Notes: generated by a model from the sequence alone, not told the origin. 64,000 nt of DNA from Alteromonadaceae bacterium (GCA_013216015.1 JABSOI010000030.1:1-64000); one strand, 5' to 3'; counted from the first letter of the stretch, positions 17,946-27,648 are shown. Translations and numbers: made by a program.

Positions 17946-19351
17946 CTACTATTTATCATTGTTGGCGTGCCGACTTTTACGACCGCATTCGACGACGTAA
18001 TTATTTAGTAACGTTAATGTGTATGGCCATACTAACATTACTGTTCTTTCCTCCAAGCGATGCTAGCTATGCCACTGTTGTAATTGGTGGTTATCGTGGG
18101 ATCTATAATTCAGCGTGGATTGGCGCCACGCTGGCAATATTAAACGTATTATTTTTACCCATCATTTGTTTTTATCTGATTAAAAATGCTGTAGAACGAG
18201 ACCGTGACAGGGGGATAAGTGAATTAATAGCACCTACCCCAATCAAAATGTTCGAATATATTATCGGTAAGTGGCTGAGCAACCTAACTTTACTTACGGG
18301 GATAATGTTATTTATGTCATTAACCTCAATTTTTATTCAGCTTTGGCATGGCGAAGATTATTCTATTGATCTATTACAATTGTTATTACCGCAAATAATT
18401 TATGTGCTACCAATTCTTGCAGTAATTTCAGCTGTTGCCATTTTGTTTGAAACCATCGGGCCATTACGCGGCGGAATAGGTAATGTGCTGTACTTTTTTC
18501 TTTGGGTTGGATTGCTTGTAAATGTAGTTGAAGACTCATCAGGCATCGGTGACATCATTGATCAAATCCGTCAGGCCGTAATTGCCTACGACCCAATGAG
18601 CAATGGCTCTACAAATATTGGAATTGCCTTAAGTGATGATTTTAAGAATGGAAAACTTCAAACTTTTACCTGGTTGGGAATTACCTATACTTCTCTGGTT
18701 ATATCTCCTTTTACTAAAATGATGGCTCTGGGTTTAATCATCTTGATTGTAGCGACGGTATTTTTTGATCGATTTAAAAAAACTGCAGACCAATCAGCGA
18801 CTAAAATGGTAAACAATAAACTGGAACAAAAACTGACTAAGTTACTACAGCCCATATCCAAATTATTCGAAAATACATTTGGACTCTGGTCGTTTACCAG
18901 CTTGATCAGGCAAGAATTTTTATTACTGATTAGAGGCGGTTCAATTTGGTGGTATTTAACTATTGCCGGCCTATTGCTGGGCCAATTAATAGCACCACTT
19001 GAAACAGTTCGAACCGTTATTTTACCAGCAAGCTGGTTACTGTGTGTGTTAGTATTTTCGCCAATGGGCCACAGAGAATTGCAATCAGGTACAGATTCTT
19101 TAATTTTCAGTTGTATATCACCAATAAAAAAACAGTTTCCTGCTATGTTACTCGCTGGTATTTTAGTGGCCTTATTAGTTGTCAGCGGCGCGCTGTTAAG
19201 ATTTCTTTTATCCGGGGAATTTTTCTCCATAGTAATGTTACTAACAGGTGCTTTATTTATTCCATCCCTGGCTCTGGCATGCGGTGCGCTCACTAGAACC
19301 AGTCGCACTTTTGAGATTTTATTCCTCACACTTTGGTATATATACCCGTAA
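17939..19351 (+). CDS. ABC-2 type permease, 3' end cut off by a MITE
   Basis: 470 residues with about ten hydrophobic segments (for example 24-37, 58-83, 107-133, 148-168, 172-200, 335-380 and 390-440). The last three residues and the stop codon (TAC CCG TAA) come from the inserted 157-bp element at 19343. Removing the element and one TA restores the frame into the fragment at 19502-19645, adding about 48 residues with one more membrane helix. Whether the shortened protein still works with the ATPase (17046-17945) is unknown. Confidence 0.88.
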   Translation: MLTTIYHCWRADFYDRIRRRNYLVTLMCMAILTLLFFPPSDASYATVVIGGYRGIYNSAWIGATLAILNVLFLPIICFYLIKNAVERDRDRGISELIAPTPIKMFEYIIGKWLSNLTLLTGIMLFMSLTSIFIQLWHGEDYSIDLLQLLLPQIIYVLPILAVISAVAILFETIGPLRGGIGNVLYFFLWVGLLVNVVEDSSGIGDIIDQIRQAVIAYDPMSNGSTNIGIALSDDFKNGKLQTFTWLGITYTSLVISPFTKMMALGLIILIVATVFFDRFKKTADQSATKMVNNKLEQKLTKLLQPISKLFENTFGLWSFTSLIRQEFLLLIRGGSIWWYLTIAGLLLGQLIAPLETVRTVILPASWLLCVLVFSPMGHRELQSGTDSLIFSCISPIKKQFPAMLLAGILVALLVVSGALLRFLLSGEFFSIVMLLTGALFIPSLALACGALTRTSRTFEILFLTLWYIYP

Positions 19352-19499
19352 TCATTCAAAATGCAGGTTTTGAAGCGTTTTAAAAGATTATCTACTACGT
19401 TGCTTTCAATCCCAATAGCCCGCTATTGCTCAATCAAGCGCCTTTTAGATAAACTTTCAAATTCACCTCAAATTCCCGCATCTTGAATGACCACGGGTA
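19343..19499 (+). mobile_element. 157-bp MITE, copy 1
   Basis: The element begins TACCCGTAATCATTC and ends GAATGACCACGGGTA, imperfect terminal inverted repeats of about 26 bp. Counting TA units at both borders against the restored reading frame gives one TA target duplication. It has no ORF of its own, so it must be moved in trans. The second copy (56858-57014, opposite strand) differs at only two positions. TA targeting suggests an IS630/Tc-mariner-type transposase (inference). Confidence 0.9.
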
Positions 19500-19645
19500 T
19501 AGGACCACTAAATAGAACAGCCGCTGACTTTATCGGCGTAGATCCTGTTGTCAGCCAACAAGCTAACACACCTATAGTTTTCCTTATTGTTTCAACTGTG
19601 TTAATTCTCGCAGCTTTTCAGGGAAGAAAATGGCAACAGGTTTAG
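19487..19645 (+). pseudogene. Severed C-terminal piece of the ABC permease
   Basis: From 19502 the sequence continues the permease frame (GPLNRTAADFIGVDPVV..., then a hydrophobic helix TPIVFLIVSTVLILAAFQG and a basic end). An ATG inside the MITE at 19487 is in frame with it, giving a 52-codon ORF. There is no Shine-Dalgarno in front, so translation is doubtful. Confidence 0.8.
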
Positions 19646-19690
19646 GGGCTGTCTTCGAAGGTGATCTAGAACGCTGCTTTTAGCATTTTC

Positions 19691-19760
19691 ATTGACAACC
19701 ATAAAAAATCAAAGTTATTGATTATAAATCAATAATTTTGAGACTTTTGGAATTGTCAAT
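19691..19760. repeat. Imperfect 70-bp inverted repeat
   Basis: The arms begin ATTGACAA and end in TTGTCAAT, and the centre TTATTGATT-ATA-AATCAATAA is a perfect palindrome. It lies in the gap between the permease remnant and a convergent lipoprotein gene. It may be a small mobile repeat or a terminator-like structure; the remaining sequence from 19646 to 19893 shows no gene. Confidence 0.5.
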
Positions 19761-19893
19761 TATTCAACTTAGAACTAAACAAAAGCTTTATTAAACTAAA
19801 CAATTAGTGGGGCTAGACTTTAAGTAGAACAATAGAAGTGTATCGGTATTTTACCTGAACTTTATCAAAAGTTTACCCATAAAAAAACTTCAC

Positions 19894-20247
19894 CTAAATA
19901 AGTGTTTTTTTACGAGTTATTTTTAAACAATCAAGCACAATAAATGGCGTTACCTGATGACGGAGAATGCCAAAAAATTGCAGGTTTACTTTAAACACTG
20001 AAACCTGAGATACTTTTCCATTAGGGTTAAATTGAATCACAACAGTATCAGATTCTTTTTGCACTTGTAGTGACTGACTTTCCAGATCAAAAAAAACATT
20101 TGCACCATAAGTTTGTGCCAATACTATTAATTCATTTTGAGTATTATCACACTTAATTTGATTTGCGTAATTCTCCACATCTTGCCAGACAGGGTAACAA
20201 GCTGATAATAAGATGAATGATAAAGTCACCATTAAATATCTATTCAT
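19894..20247 (-). CDS. Small lipoprotein of unknown function
   Basis: 117 residues. MNRYLMVTLSFILLSACYP is a textbook lipoprotein signal with the lipobox LSAC at about 14-17. The mature part is short, with one Cys early (IKCDN), a beta-rich middle (SDTVVIQFNPNGKVSQVSVFKV) and a Cys near the end (VLDCLKITRKK). No family recognised. It lies 120 bp downstream of the AMMECR1 gene on the same strand and has its own likely promoter in the A+T-rich gap. Confidence 0.7.
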   Translation of the reverse strand: MNRYLMVTLSFILLSACYPVWQDVENYANQIKCDNTQNELIVLAQTYGANVFFDLESQSLQVQKESDTVVIQFNPNGKVSQVSVFKVNLQFFGILRHQVTPFIVLDCLKITRKKTLI

Positions 20248-20367
20248 ACTAAAACCTTTTATTCAACCATCATATGGCTGCTAATGTTTTTCTGTATTTA
20301 TTTAACTGTATTTATTTAACTGTATTTGTTTAGCAGCTTTTATTTACTTATACTTAACTGCTTATGC

Positions 20368-20955
20368 TTAACTTAAGTATTCCACGGTGGTAAATCTGAA
20401 TAACTCAATATTTTCACTCCAATAATCTTCTGACCAATCACCTTTTTGCTTCAATGCATTTAGAAATAAGTCAGGCTTAGTTAAACTTTGCCAGACAGTA
20501 GGCAAAAAAACGGCACTTTTACGTTTATCGCCATATTTTTCTTTGAGTATTAAACCGTCAATACCAACGGATAATTGTTCTAACAAATCTACCTCCCCCT
20601 TATTTTCCATAGGCGCAAGTTCAGAAAGTACGGAAATACAAAAACTAAGTTTGCTTAATTCATTTTCCTGCAGCTCGTCAAAACGCCAATCTTGCATCGC
20701 GCTGCTAAAAGCATGTCGACATACATCTGACCATAACGGCTCTACCGCTTCACAAATTCCGATACAACCTCTGAGCTCGTCTTCAACATAAATAGTGACA
20801 AAACTAGCGGCATTTTTTAATAAAAAAGGGCTTTGAGGTGGCGATGGCATAATCAATTCATTGCTCCTGGCTGCACTGTGCAATACTTGCCAAACAAGTG
20901 ATTTTAAACGTTCTTCGTCATGTAAATTAAGATTAATAGGCGATGAAACTGGCAT
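20368..20955 (-). CDS. amrA: AMMECR1-domain protein (AmmeMemoRadiSam system A)
   Basis: 195 residues from the start at 20955, which fits the domain border; the open frame reaches back to 21000. The AMMECR1 core is plain: SFVTIYVEDELRGCIGICEAVEPLWSDVCRHAFSSAMQDWRF, with the conserved LRGCIG motif. The 5' end overlaps the Memo gene by 23 bp, so the two are translated together. Proteins of this type occur with Memo and a radical SAM enzyme in bacteria and archaea; the joint reaction is not established to my knowledge. Confidence 0.9.
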   Translation of the reverse strand: MPVSSPINLNLHDEERLKSLVWQVLHSAARSNELIMPSPPQSPFLLKNAASFVTIYVEDELRGCIGICEAVEPLWSDVCRHAFSSAMQDWRFDELQENELSKLSFCISVLSELAPMENKGEVDLLEQLSVGIDGLILKEKYGDKRKSAVFLPTVWQSLTKPDLFLNALKQKGDWSEDYWSENIELFRFTTVEYLS

Positions 20956-21775
20956 ATCCAACCACCTCTTTTTTACTTTCAGACAGACCATCAATATCAC
21001 CTGAATTTGCCTGATTAACTAACTTAATCTGCCAGTCATTACACTGACAAAAACGCAAAAAGCCATTAAGCGCACAATAACCACAGGCGTCTTGAGGCTG
21101 AAGACTCGCATCTAAACGTAAAATAGCCGCCGCGGTGCTGGCATCCAACAATTGTGCTTCCTCGTAACTATGATAATGACTGAGATCTGTGCTGACAATG
21201 ATCAAAGTATTTACTAAATTAACTTGTGTAGAAATACCTTCTGACAATGCAGCTGCCGGATTAAGCACAGTTTGCAGTATTTTATTGATTTCATCAGGTT
21301 GCACCGCTCCTACCGTAATAGGCAATATTTGAAAAAAATTAAAGGTGCTTTGTAGAAATGGTAACTGCACTTCCAGTGAATGCTCCCAGGTATGTGCCTT
21401 ATCCTGCTCCTGTACCAAACCAAGTTGCAACAAATGTTCACAAGCAGCCCTATCAACAGGTACTTCCCCTAAAGGTGTAACAAAAACATCTTGACTTGGT
21501 ACAGCACATCCTTGTAAAGGGAACTGATGACTTGGTCCCAGCAAAATTACCCGGTCAATTGGCAAAGTTAAATTTTTCAAGTATGTATAAGCATAAGCTG
21601 CAACTGCGGCTGAATAATAATACCCGGCGTGAGGCACAATAAGCGCTTTGGGACAAATATCAGCCTGAATGTCAGTTTCATCAACCTTAGCGAAACAATC
21701 TGCAAGTTCTTTTCGCAATTGTTCAGGTGAACTGGGATAAAAACGTCCAGAGACTACAGGAAGTCGGTATTTCAT
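20933..21775 (-). CDS. amrB: Memo-like protein (AmmeMemoRadiSam system B)
   Basis: 280 residues from the chosen start at 21775 (MKYRLPVVSGRFYP, the usual family beginning); the frame extends to 21883 into the divergent gene's territory. Candidate metal ligands are His in VPHAGYYYS and GPSHQFPLQG and Cys in DACGYCALNGF, and STDLSHYHSYEEAQLLD is conserved in Memo. Related to class III extradiol dioxygenases in fold. Faces the radical SAM gene across a 58-bp divergent promoter region. Confidence 0.9.
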   Translation of the reverse strand: MKYRLPVVSGRFYPSSPEQLRKELADCFAKVDETDIQADICPKALIVPHAGYYYSAAVAAYAYTYLKNLTLPIDRVILLGPSHQFPLQGCAVPSQDVFVTPLGEVPVDRAACEHLLQLGLVQEQDKAHTWEHSLEVQLPFLQSTFNFFQILPITVGAVQPDEINKILQTVLNPAAALSEGISTQVNLVNTLIIVSTDLSHYHSYEEAQLLDASTAAAILRLDASLQPQDACGYCALNGFLRFCQCNDWQIKLVNQANSGDIDGLSESKKEVVGYASFIAY

Positions 21776-21833
21776 TGCTAAAATTGCCAAATATAAACTA
21801 TGCTTTAAGTATAGCCTTATATTGGTGAATGAC

Positions 21834-22922
21834 ATGGTCATCAAAGCACCTGTAGCACATTTTCCCACTAAATATTGGCACAAGCTGGATGATGGAAGAG
21901 TTTGTTGTGATGTTTGTCCGCATCATTGCACTTTACGTGAAGGTAAAAGAGGAAGCTGTTTTATCCGAATGCATCATCAAGGCGAAATTGTATTAACAAG
22001 TTATGGCCGGTCCTCAGGCTTTTGTATCGATCCTGTTGAAAAAAAACCTTTAAATCATTTCTATCCCGGGTCAAGTGTTCTGTCATTTGGTACGGCTGGT
22101 TGTAATTTATCCTGTAAATTTTGCCAAAACTGGGACATCAGTAAATCACGGGAAATTGATACACTTTGCGACGGAGCTATGCCAGAACAACTCGCCCGTT
22201 CAGCTGTGAAGCATCACTGTAAAAGCATAGCTTTTACTTATAATGACCCGGTAATATTTTTAGAATATGCCATAGACGTGGCACAGGCAGCTAAGGCTCT
22301 GGGAATAAAAAGCATCGCCGTTACTGCCGGATACATCTGCGATGACCCACGTGTTGAGCTTTATCAACATATGGATGCAGCCAACGTAGATTTAAAAGGA
22401 TTTACTCAGGATTTTTATCATAAAATCTGCCACGGACATTTACAACCAGTCCTGGACACGCTTTTATATCTTAGAAATGAAACTAATGTCTGGTTTGAAA
22501 TAACCAACCTTTTGATCCCTGATGAAAATGACAGTGAACAAGAGTTACATCAAATGTGTCAGTGGATAGCCGAAAATTTAGGGCTTGATATCCCACTGCA
22601 TTTCACCGCATTCCATCCAGACTTCAAAATGCTTGATAAAGAAAAGACGCCGTTATCCACTTTACACAAAGCCAGAAATATAGCGTTAAGTTATGGATTA
22701 CATTACGTTTACTGCGGAAATGTGTTTGACAGCGAATCTGACTGCAGTTATTGCCCTAAGTGTAAACAATTGCTTATTGAGCGAAATTGGTATCAATTAG
22801 GACAATATAATTTATCGGATAATGGTCAGTGTCTGAACTGCGGTTATGAACTGGCAGGGCGGTATTCAGGCCCACGAGGTGATTTTGGTCGCCAGCGTAT
22901 TCCAATAATACTTACAAAATAA
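21834..22922 (+). CDS. amrS: AmmeMemoRadiSam system radical SAM enzyme
   Basis: 362 residues from the ATG at 21834; GGTGA lies just upstream. The radical SAM cluster motif is CNLSCKFCQNW (CxxxCxxC), preceded by a Cys-rich N-terminus (CCDVCPHHCTLREGKRGSC) and followed by FTYNDPVIFLEYAIDVA. The C-terminus has two CxxC knuckles (CSYCPKC, CLNCGY) resembling a zinc ribbon. It belongs to the group long annotated as pyruvate formate-lyase-activating-like. Divergent from amrBA, forming the full three-part set. Confidence 0.93.
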   Translation: MVIKAPVAHFPTKYWHKLDDGRVCCDVCPHHCTLREGKRGSCFIRMHHQGEIVLTSYGRSSGFCIDPVEKKPLNHFYPGSSVLSFGTAGCNLSCKFCQNWDISKSREIDTLCDGAMPEQLARSAVKHHCKSIAFTYNDPVIFLEYAIDVAQAAKALGIKSIAVTAGYICDDPRVELYQHMDAANVDLKGFTQDFYHKICHGHLQPVLDTLLYLRNETNVWFEITNLLIPDENDSEQELHQMCQWIAENLGLDIPLHFTAFHPDFKMLDKEKTPLSTLHKARNIALSYGLHYVYCGNVFDSESDCSYCPKCKQLLIERNWYQLGQYNLSDNGQCLNCGYELAGRYSGPRGDFGRQRIPIILTK

Positions 22923-22930
22923 TTTATTGC

Positions 22931-22954
22931 TGGGTTACGCCATTGGCTAACCCT
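22931..22954. terminator. TGGGTTA-type hairpin, copy B
   Basis: TGGGTTACGCC-ATT-GGCTAACCC forms a stem with a bulged C between the convergent amrS and exporter genes. It may serve as a terminator for both. It matches the hairpins at 3414-3437 and 48755-48778. Confidence 0.55.
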
Positions 22955-22981
22955 ACAACTAATTAGTGTCCATTCATGTGG

Positions 22982-24820
22982 CTACGACTGCTTTGTAGCT
23001 TGATCAAACTGTAATTCACAAAGGCGACGATATAAAGTAGAGCTTTTAAGCAGAGACTTGTGATCGCCAGTATCTACTATTTTCCCCTGATCCATTAACA
23101 CAATCATATCGGCATGAACAACCGTAGCCAAACGATGCGCTATGATCAAAGTGGTTCGATTGTCCATAAGTTCATTTAATGCGGCCTGAACATGATGTTC
23201 ACTTTCAGCATCTAAAGCACTGGTTGCTTCATCAAGTAACAAAACACCGGGATCTTTTAAGATAGCGCGAGCTAAAGCAAGACGCTGTTTCTGACCACCA
23301 GATAAACGCACTCCCTGTTCACCGAGAAAACTGCTATAACCTTCGGGTAGCTGTTCAATAAATTCATGAGCATGAGCTCGTTTAGCGGCAATAATAACTT
23401 CTTCGTCAGTCGCCTCTGGCTTGCCATAACGAATGTTATGCCAAACATCAGAGCTAAATAAAATAGGGTGTTGCGGCACCATACCCATTGCCTGACGTAA
23501 ATCCATCAAGCTAAGTTGAGTGATATCGGTATCATTAAACTTTATGTGTCCCTGTTGAGGATCATAAAAGCGCTGCAACAATTCAAACAGCGTTGTTTTA
23601 CCCGCACCGGAAGGCCCGACTAAAGCCACTACTTTCCCAGTGGGGATCGCTAAGTTAATATCTACAAGCGCTCCGCTATCGGGACGCGACGGGTAATTAA
23701 AGTTAACGTTTTTAAATTCAATAACAAATTTCTGCCCAGTTTTAATTAAACTCGGCGAATCTGATTCTTTTATCTCACTTTCAACCTCAAGTAACTCTAA
23801 TAAACGTGTAGCAGAACCCGCAGCACGTTGTAATTCACCATAAACTTCAGCAACCGTTGCTACCGACATCGCCACCATTATCGCATAAAACACAAAAGCG
23901 CCTAATTCGCCTCCTGTCATTTTACCTGACAACACATCCATGCCACCAACCCATAACATCATACTTATTGCACCAAAGGTCAGAAAAATCACGGCTGCGA
24001 TCAAAAATGAACGTTGTTTAACTCTGCTTTTAGCTACCGAAAAGGCTTTTTCAACTTCTGTGTTAAAGGCATTTCTTTCGCTATTTTCATGGGTATAACT
24101 TTGCACAACTTTAATGTTTTGTATAATTTCACCGGCATAGGTACCAATGTCAGCAATAGCATCTTGCGAACTTGAAGCTAAGCGGCGTACTTTACGCCCA
24201 TAAAACATCACAGGGACCAAAATTAAAGGCACGCAAACAACCACTATTAAAGTTAATTTAAAATTAGTCACAAAAAGCATGACTAAGCCACCCATCAGCA
24301 TCAAAAAGCTACGTAATGCCATAGAAAAAGATGAACCGATGATAGATTGTAAGAGTGCCGTGTCTGTGGTTAAACGAGACATTAACTCGCCACTTCTATT
24401 CTCTTCAAAATAGCTCGGATGCAAGGTAACAATGCGGCTAAAAACCGCCTTGCGAATATCAGCACTAACCCGCTCACCAATCCATGACATCAAATAAAAA
24501 CGACTGAAAGTACCAACCGCCAATAAACTAATCAAAGCAATTAACACTAAAATTGCCGAGCTTAGTTGCTCTTTTGAACCCGCAATAAAACCACTATCAA
24601 TAACGAACTTAACGCCTTGCCCTAAAGATAAATTTACCCCCGCAGTTAATAACAAAGCTAATAAAGCTAATGCAACCATTAACTTATATGGTTTTATAAA
24701 AGCGAATATAGGCAGCAAACTGGTAAATGCTTTTGACTTATCATCTTCTGCACTTTTATCACGAACACTCTTTACATCCAATGTATCGGAAACATCTGTG
24801 TGAACTTCATTATTTTTCAT
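22982..24820 (-). CDS. MsbA-type ABC exporter (membrane domain fused to ATPase)
   Basis: 612 residues. The N-terminal six-helix exporter domain (about 45-330) with the EENRSGELMSRLTTD coupling segment is followed by an ATPase with GPSGAGKTT, LSGGQKQRLALARAIL, LLLDEATSALD and IAHRL. It is a half-transporter that should form a homodimer exporting lipid or drug-like substrates. The acidic N-terminal ~40 residues are an extension. It ends 60 bp from the convergent amrS gene and has no transporter partner nearby. MsbA proper is possible but lacks the usual lpxK neighbour. Confidence 0.9.
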   Translation of the reverse strand: MKNNEVHTDVSDTLDVKSVRDKSAEDDKSKAFTSLLPIFAFIKPYKLMVALALLALLLTAGVNLSLGQGVKFVIDSGFIAGSKEQLSSAILVLIALISLLAVGTFSRFYLMSWIGERVSADIRKAVFSRIVTLHPSYFEENRSGELMSRLTTDTALLQSIIGSSFSMALRSFLMLMGGLVMLFVTNFKLTLIVVVCVPLILVPVMFYGRKVRRLASSSQDAIADIGTYAGEIIQNIKVVQSYTHENSERNAFNTEVEKAFSVAKSRVKQRSFLIAAVIFLTFGAISMMLWVGGMDVLSGKMTGGELGAFVFYAIMVAMSVATVAEVYGELQRAAGSATRLLELLEVESEIKESDSPSLIKTGQKFVIEFKNVNFNYPSRPDSGALVDINLAIPTGKVVALVGPSGAGKTTLFELLQRFYDPQQGHIKFNDTDITQLSLMDLRQAMGMVPQHPILFSSDVWHNIRYGKPEATDEEVIIAAKRAHAHEFIEQLPEGYSSFLGEQGVRLSGGQKQRLALARAILKDPGVLLLDEATSALDAESEHHVQAALNELMDNRTTLIIAHRLATVVHADMIVLMDQGKIVDTGDHKSLLKSSTLYRRLCELQFDQATKQS

Positions 24821-24994
24821 TTTATTGCTTGTACTCTGATTATCTTTAACAGCTTTGTTATTTTAACGGTTTTGTTCACAACACTCTCTTTACTTATGTT
24901 TTTTACTTATGTTTTTAAGCATAATAAAAGTAGGAAGAAATAGTTATTATACGCCATAACCTCCACCTGCTACATTTAAATACAGATACAGAAC

Positions 24995-26572
24995 TTATTC
25001 AGATAACAATATTTTAATCGTTTTATGTAAACTAACCGCGTCTTGTCGACTATAGTTGATCAATATATCATCTTTCCCGTCATTATTTAGATCATCAACC
25101 ATCAGGGTTCCACCATCTTTAGGTAAAGTCGTTTTATAGGTGATCCCACGTTTTACAAAGACATTCCTACCTCGTGTGCCATAATAAATTTTAAGTGCAC
25201 CGTCCCCTGAAGATAAAATTAAATCTTTCAACTTATCACCATTGAGATCCGCCAACTTAACCACTGGACTACCCGACTGCCCAGATGACAGACTAAAATT
25301 CAAATCAACTTCTTTACTGACATTTGGTTTCTTGCTGAAATTTCCCTGAGCATCCATTTTAAAAAGATACACGTCTTGATCTATACTGCCCGATAAAAGA
25401 GCACCAATGATTTGAGATATGCCAATATCAAAACCAGCGAGTATAACTTCTAATTTTTTATCATTATCAATATCAATAAATTCTACACCTGATAATGTAC
25501 CATCGGTATGAATAACACTGTTTGCCAGCTCAGTAAAAGTTAACTCACCTTGCTTATTTTTACCAAAATACACCTCATAATCATTCACTCTGTCAAGCAA
25601 ACCCGAACTTTGAGTAAAACGAACAACCATATCAGCAACCCCATCGTTATTGATATCTCTCAGTTCTTCCAACTTACGATAAATCAAATTGCTTTGATCT
25701 AAATTCTGACCCGTATCATCTTTTTTGTTCCACCATTCCCGCCCTTGAATAGATTTTTTGATCGCAATTTTCAATACTTCTTGTGAAAAAACACCAAATT
25801 GGTCCTGAGCGTAAACTTCTAATTCACCATCACCAACTAAAATAACATCCTTAAAACCGTCAAAATTCACATCATTAATATAAAGTTTGTTCTGCCAATA
25901 ACTTGCACTATTATTATCCAATTCCACCTGTGCTTTAATTGGTAATTGTTGTGACTTCATCAATCCATCTGGCTGTCCTGACAACAATTGAACATTCACG
26001 AAATCTGCAATAATAGCATCGTCTAAATTATCCCCGTTTAGATCAACGATAAAATTCCCACGAGAAATAAATTGAGGATTATCTTTTAAATAAATAGAAC
26101 TAATTTCAGCAATTTGGCTAAACGTACTTTCTGCTGTATTTTGAATAGAGTTTTCTAGAGAAGATTCAGAAGTGCTTTGGGAAAAACTTTTATTAAAACG
26201 ATAAGTTAATAGTTGACTGCTCGTCATAAAATAAAGCTTTTGCAACTTATTGGCTTCAATCTCTCCAATATCAAAACTAAAAGCATGCGCGGGTATAATA
26301 ATTTTATCAGCCAGTTGATAACTCTTTTGTTGGCTATCAAAGCTATAAACCAACAACCAGCGAAGTCTGTTTTCATCAACACCAAAAATTAAGACTTCCT
26401 TGCCGTCAACAGGCAATATATCGGCAATAACCACTGGAAGAATTAATTTCACCGGCGATTCAATTTTAATCTGATGAAAATTTATTTTTTTGCTTGCAGC
26501 CGCTATTGCTGAATTCGCCTGAACGAAAAAGACAACGAGTAAACATAACGAAGCATTTTTTAATGTAAACAT
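24995..26572 (-). CDS. Secreted FG-GAP/VCBS-type propeller protein
   Basis: 525 residues with a Sec signal peptide (MFTLKNASLCLLVVFFVQANSAIA). Repeated calcium-binding-like aspartate loops of FG-GAP repeats are visible: DLNGDNLDDAIIADF, DVNFDGFKDVILVGDGE, DINNDGVADMVVRF, DIDNDKKLEVILAG, DLNGDKLKDLILSS and DDLNNDGKDDILINY. They indicate an extracytoplasmic beta-propeller. No catalytic domain is seen. It is followed by a divergent methyltransferase gene and stands alone as a unit. Confidence 0.85.
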   Translation of the reverse strand: MFTLKNASLCLLVVFFVQANSAIAAASKKINFHQIKIESPVKLILPVVIADILPVDGKEVLIFGVDENRLRWLLVYSFDSQQKSYQLADKIIIPAHAFSFDIGEIEANKLQKLYFMTSSQLLTYRFNKSFSQSTSESSLENSIQNTAESTFSQIAEISSIYLKDNPQFISRGNFIVDLNGDNLDDAIIADFVNVQLLSGQPDGLMKSQQLPIKAQVELDNNSASYWQNKLYINDVNFDGFKDVILVGDGELEVYAQDQFGVFSQEVLKIAIKKSIQGREWWNKKDDTGQNLDQSNLIYRKLEELRDINNDGVADMVVRFTQSSGLLDRVNDYEVYFGKNKQGELTFTELANSVIHTDGTLSGVEFIDIDNDKKLEVILAGFDIGISQIIGALLSGSIDQDVYLFKMDAQGNFSKKPNVSKEVDLNFSLSSGQSGSPVVKLADLNGDKLKDLILSSGDGALKIYYGTRGRNVFVKRGITYKTTLPKDGGTLMVDDLNNDGKDDILINYSRQDAVSLHKTIKILLSE

Positions 26573-26855
26573 TATTGTTTTAAACCTTTATTATTCGTGA
26601 TACTTAGCCAGATAACCCAAACTAAACCAATTCAACTAAGTAACTTAACTAAACAAATTAAACTAAGCAAATTAAACTAAGTAACTTACCTATATATTAC
26701 CTATATAAATAACATATAGTTAGGCACAAAAAAGAATAAAATTGTCAATGAACGTAACAAAAATATTCAACAATATTTTTGCCGAACAAAGACCACTGGC
26801 CATTTTTATAAAGTTAAGGCAAAATCAATCAAGAACTTTGTTGAAGGGAACAATC

Positions 26856-27467
26856 ATGAATAAACCTTTTTCTCAAGCGTGTGAAAATAACAAACAACCT
26901 ATACTGGCAGTATTACAGCAAGCATTTAGCGAGACTAAAGAGGTATTTGAAGTAGGCTCAGGCAGTGGTCAGCATGCCGTGTTTTTTGCACAACATTTGT
27001 CTCATCTGACATGGAAAACCAGTGATTTATTGATAAATCAACCCGGTATTAATCAATGGTTGGATGAATATCAGTTAACCAACTTACAACGTCCAATAAC
27101 ACTTGACCTGAACACCCCTTGGTCAATAAATAAAGTTGACGGTATTTTTACGGCTAATACATTACATATTGTCAGCTGGCCATTAGTCATAAATTTTTTC
27201 ACTGAAGTGGCACTCCATCTGGCTGAAAATGGTATTTTATGTATTTACGGACCTTTTAATTATCAATCGAAATTTACCAGCTCAAGCAATGCTAATTTTG
27301 ACTTATGGCTTAAGAACAGAGATAAAGCCAGTGGAATCCGTGACTTTGAAGCGATAGAACAACTTGCTTTATCTGCAAATCTTTCACTTGTTGCTGACAA
27401 TGCTATGCCAGCCAATAACCGATTATTGGTATTCGTAAAAAACAGCAATAACAACAACATTGGCTAA
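26856..27467 (+). CDS. DUF938 SAM-dependent methyltransferase-like protein
   Basis: 203 residues from 26856, chosen because GAAGGGA lies at 26843-26849 and MNKPFSQACENNKQPIL is the usual family beginning; the frame is open back to 26742. The class I SAM-binding motif is EVFEVGSGSGQHAVFFAQ, followed by DGIFTANTLHIVSW and the GPFNY segment. The substrate of the DUF938 family is unknown. Monocistronic by context. Confidence 0.87.
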   Translation: MNKPFSQACENNKQPILAVLQQAFSETKEVFEVGSGSGQHAVFFAQHLSHLTWKTSDLLINQPGINQWLDEYQLTNLQRPITLDLNTPWSINKVDGIFTANTLHIVSWPLVINFFTEVALHLAENGILCIYGPFNYQSKFTSSSNANFDLWLKNRDKASGIRDFEAIEQLALSANLSLVADNAMPANNRLLVFVKNSNNNNIG

Positions 27468-27648
27468 TTTCGTTAATATATAGTGAAGTTTACCACTACT
27501 CATTTTTACAACCAAAACATCTTCCATAAAATTAACACGTTTACAAAGAGTTACACTTGTGGCTTGGTTCCTGCTGTTTGTTTCTTGCTAGTATAGCACT
27601 AGTACGTCGCAGCAATTCTCTATAAACACTATACCTTAAGGTTAAAAC

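Noticed and set aside
18685-19359. 224-codon minus-strand ORF antisense to the permease
   Set aside because: The sense frame has membrane helices and coupled translation; the antisense protein resembles nothing.
19646-19760. IS element end
   Set aside because: An inverted repeat is present but no transposase or target duplication can be shown.
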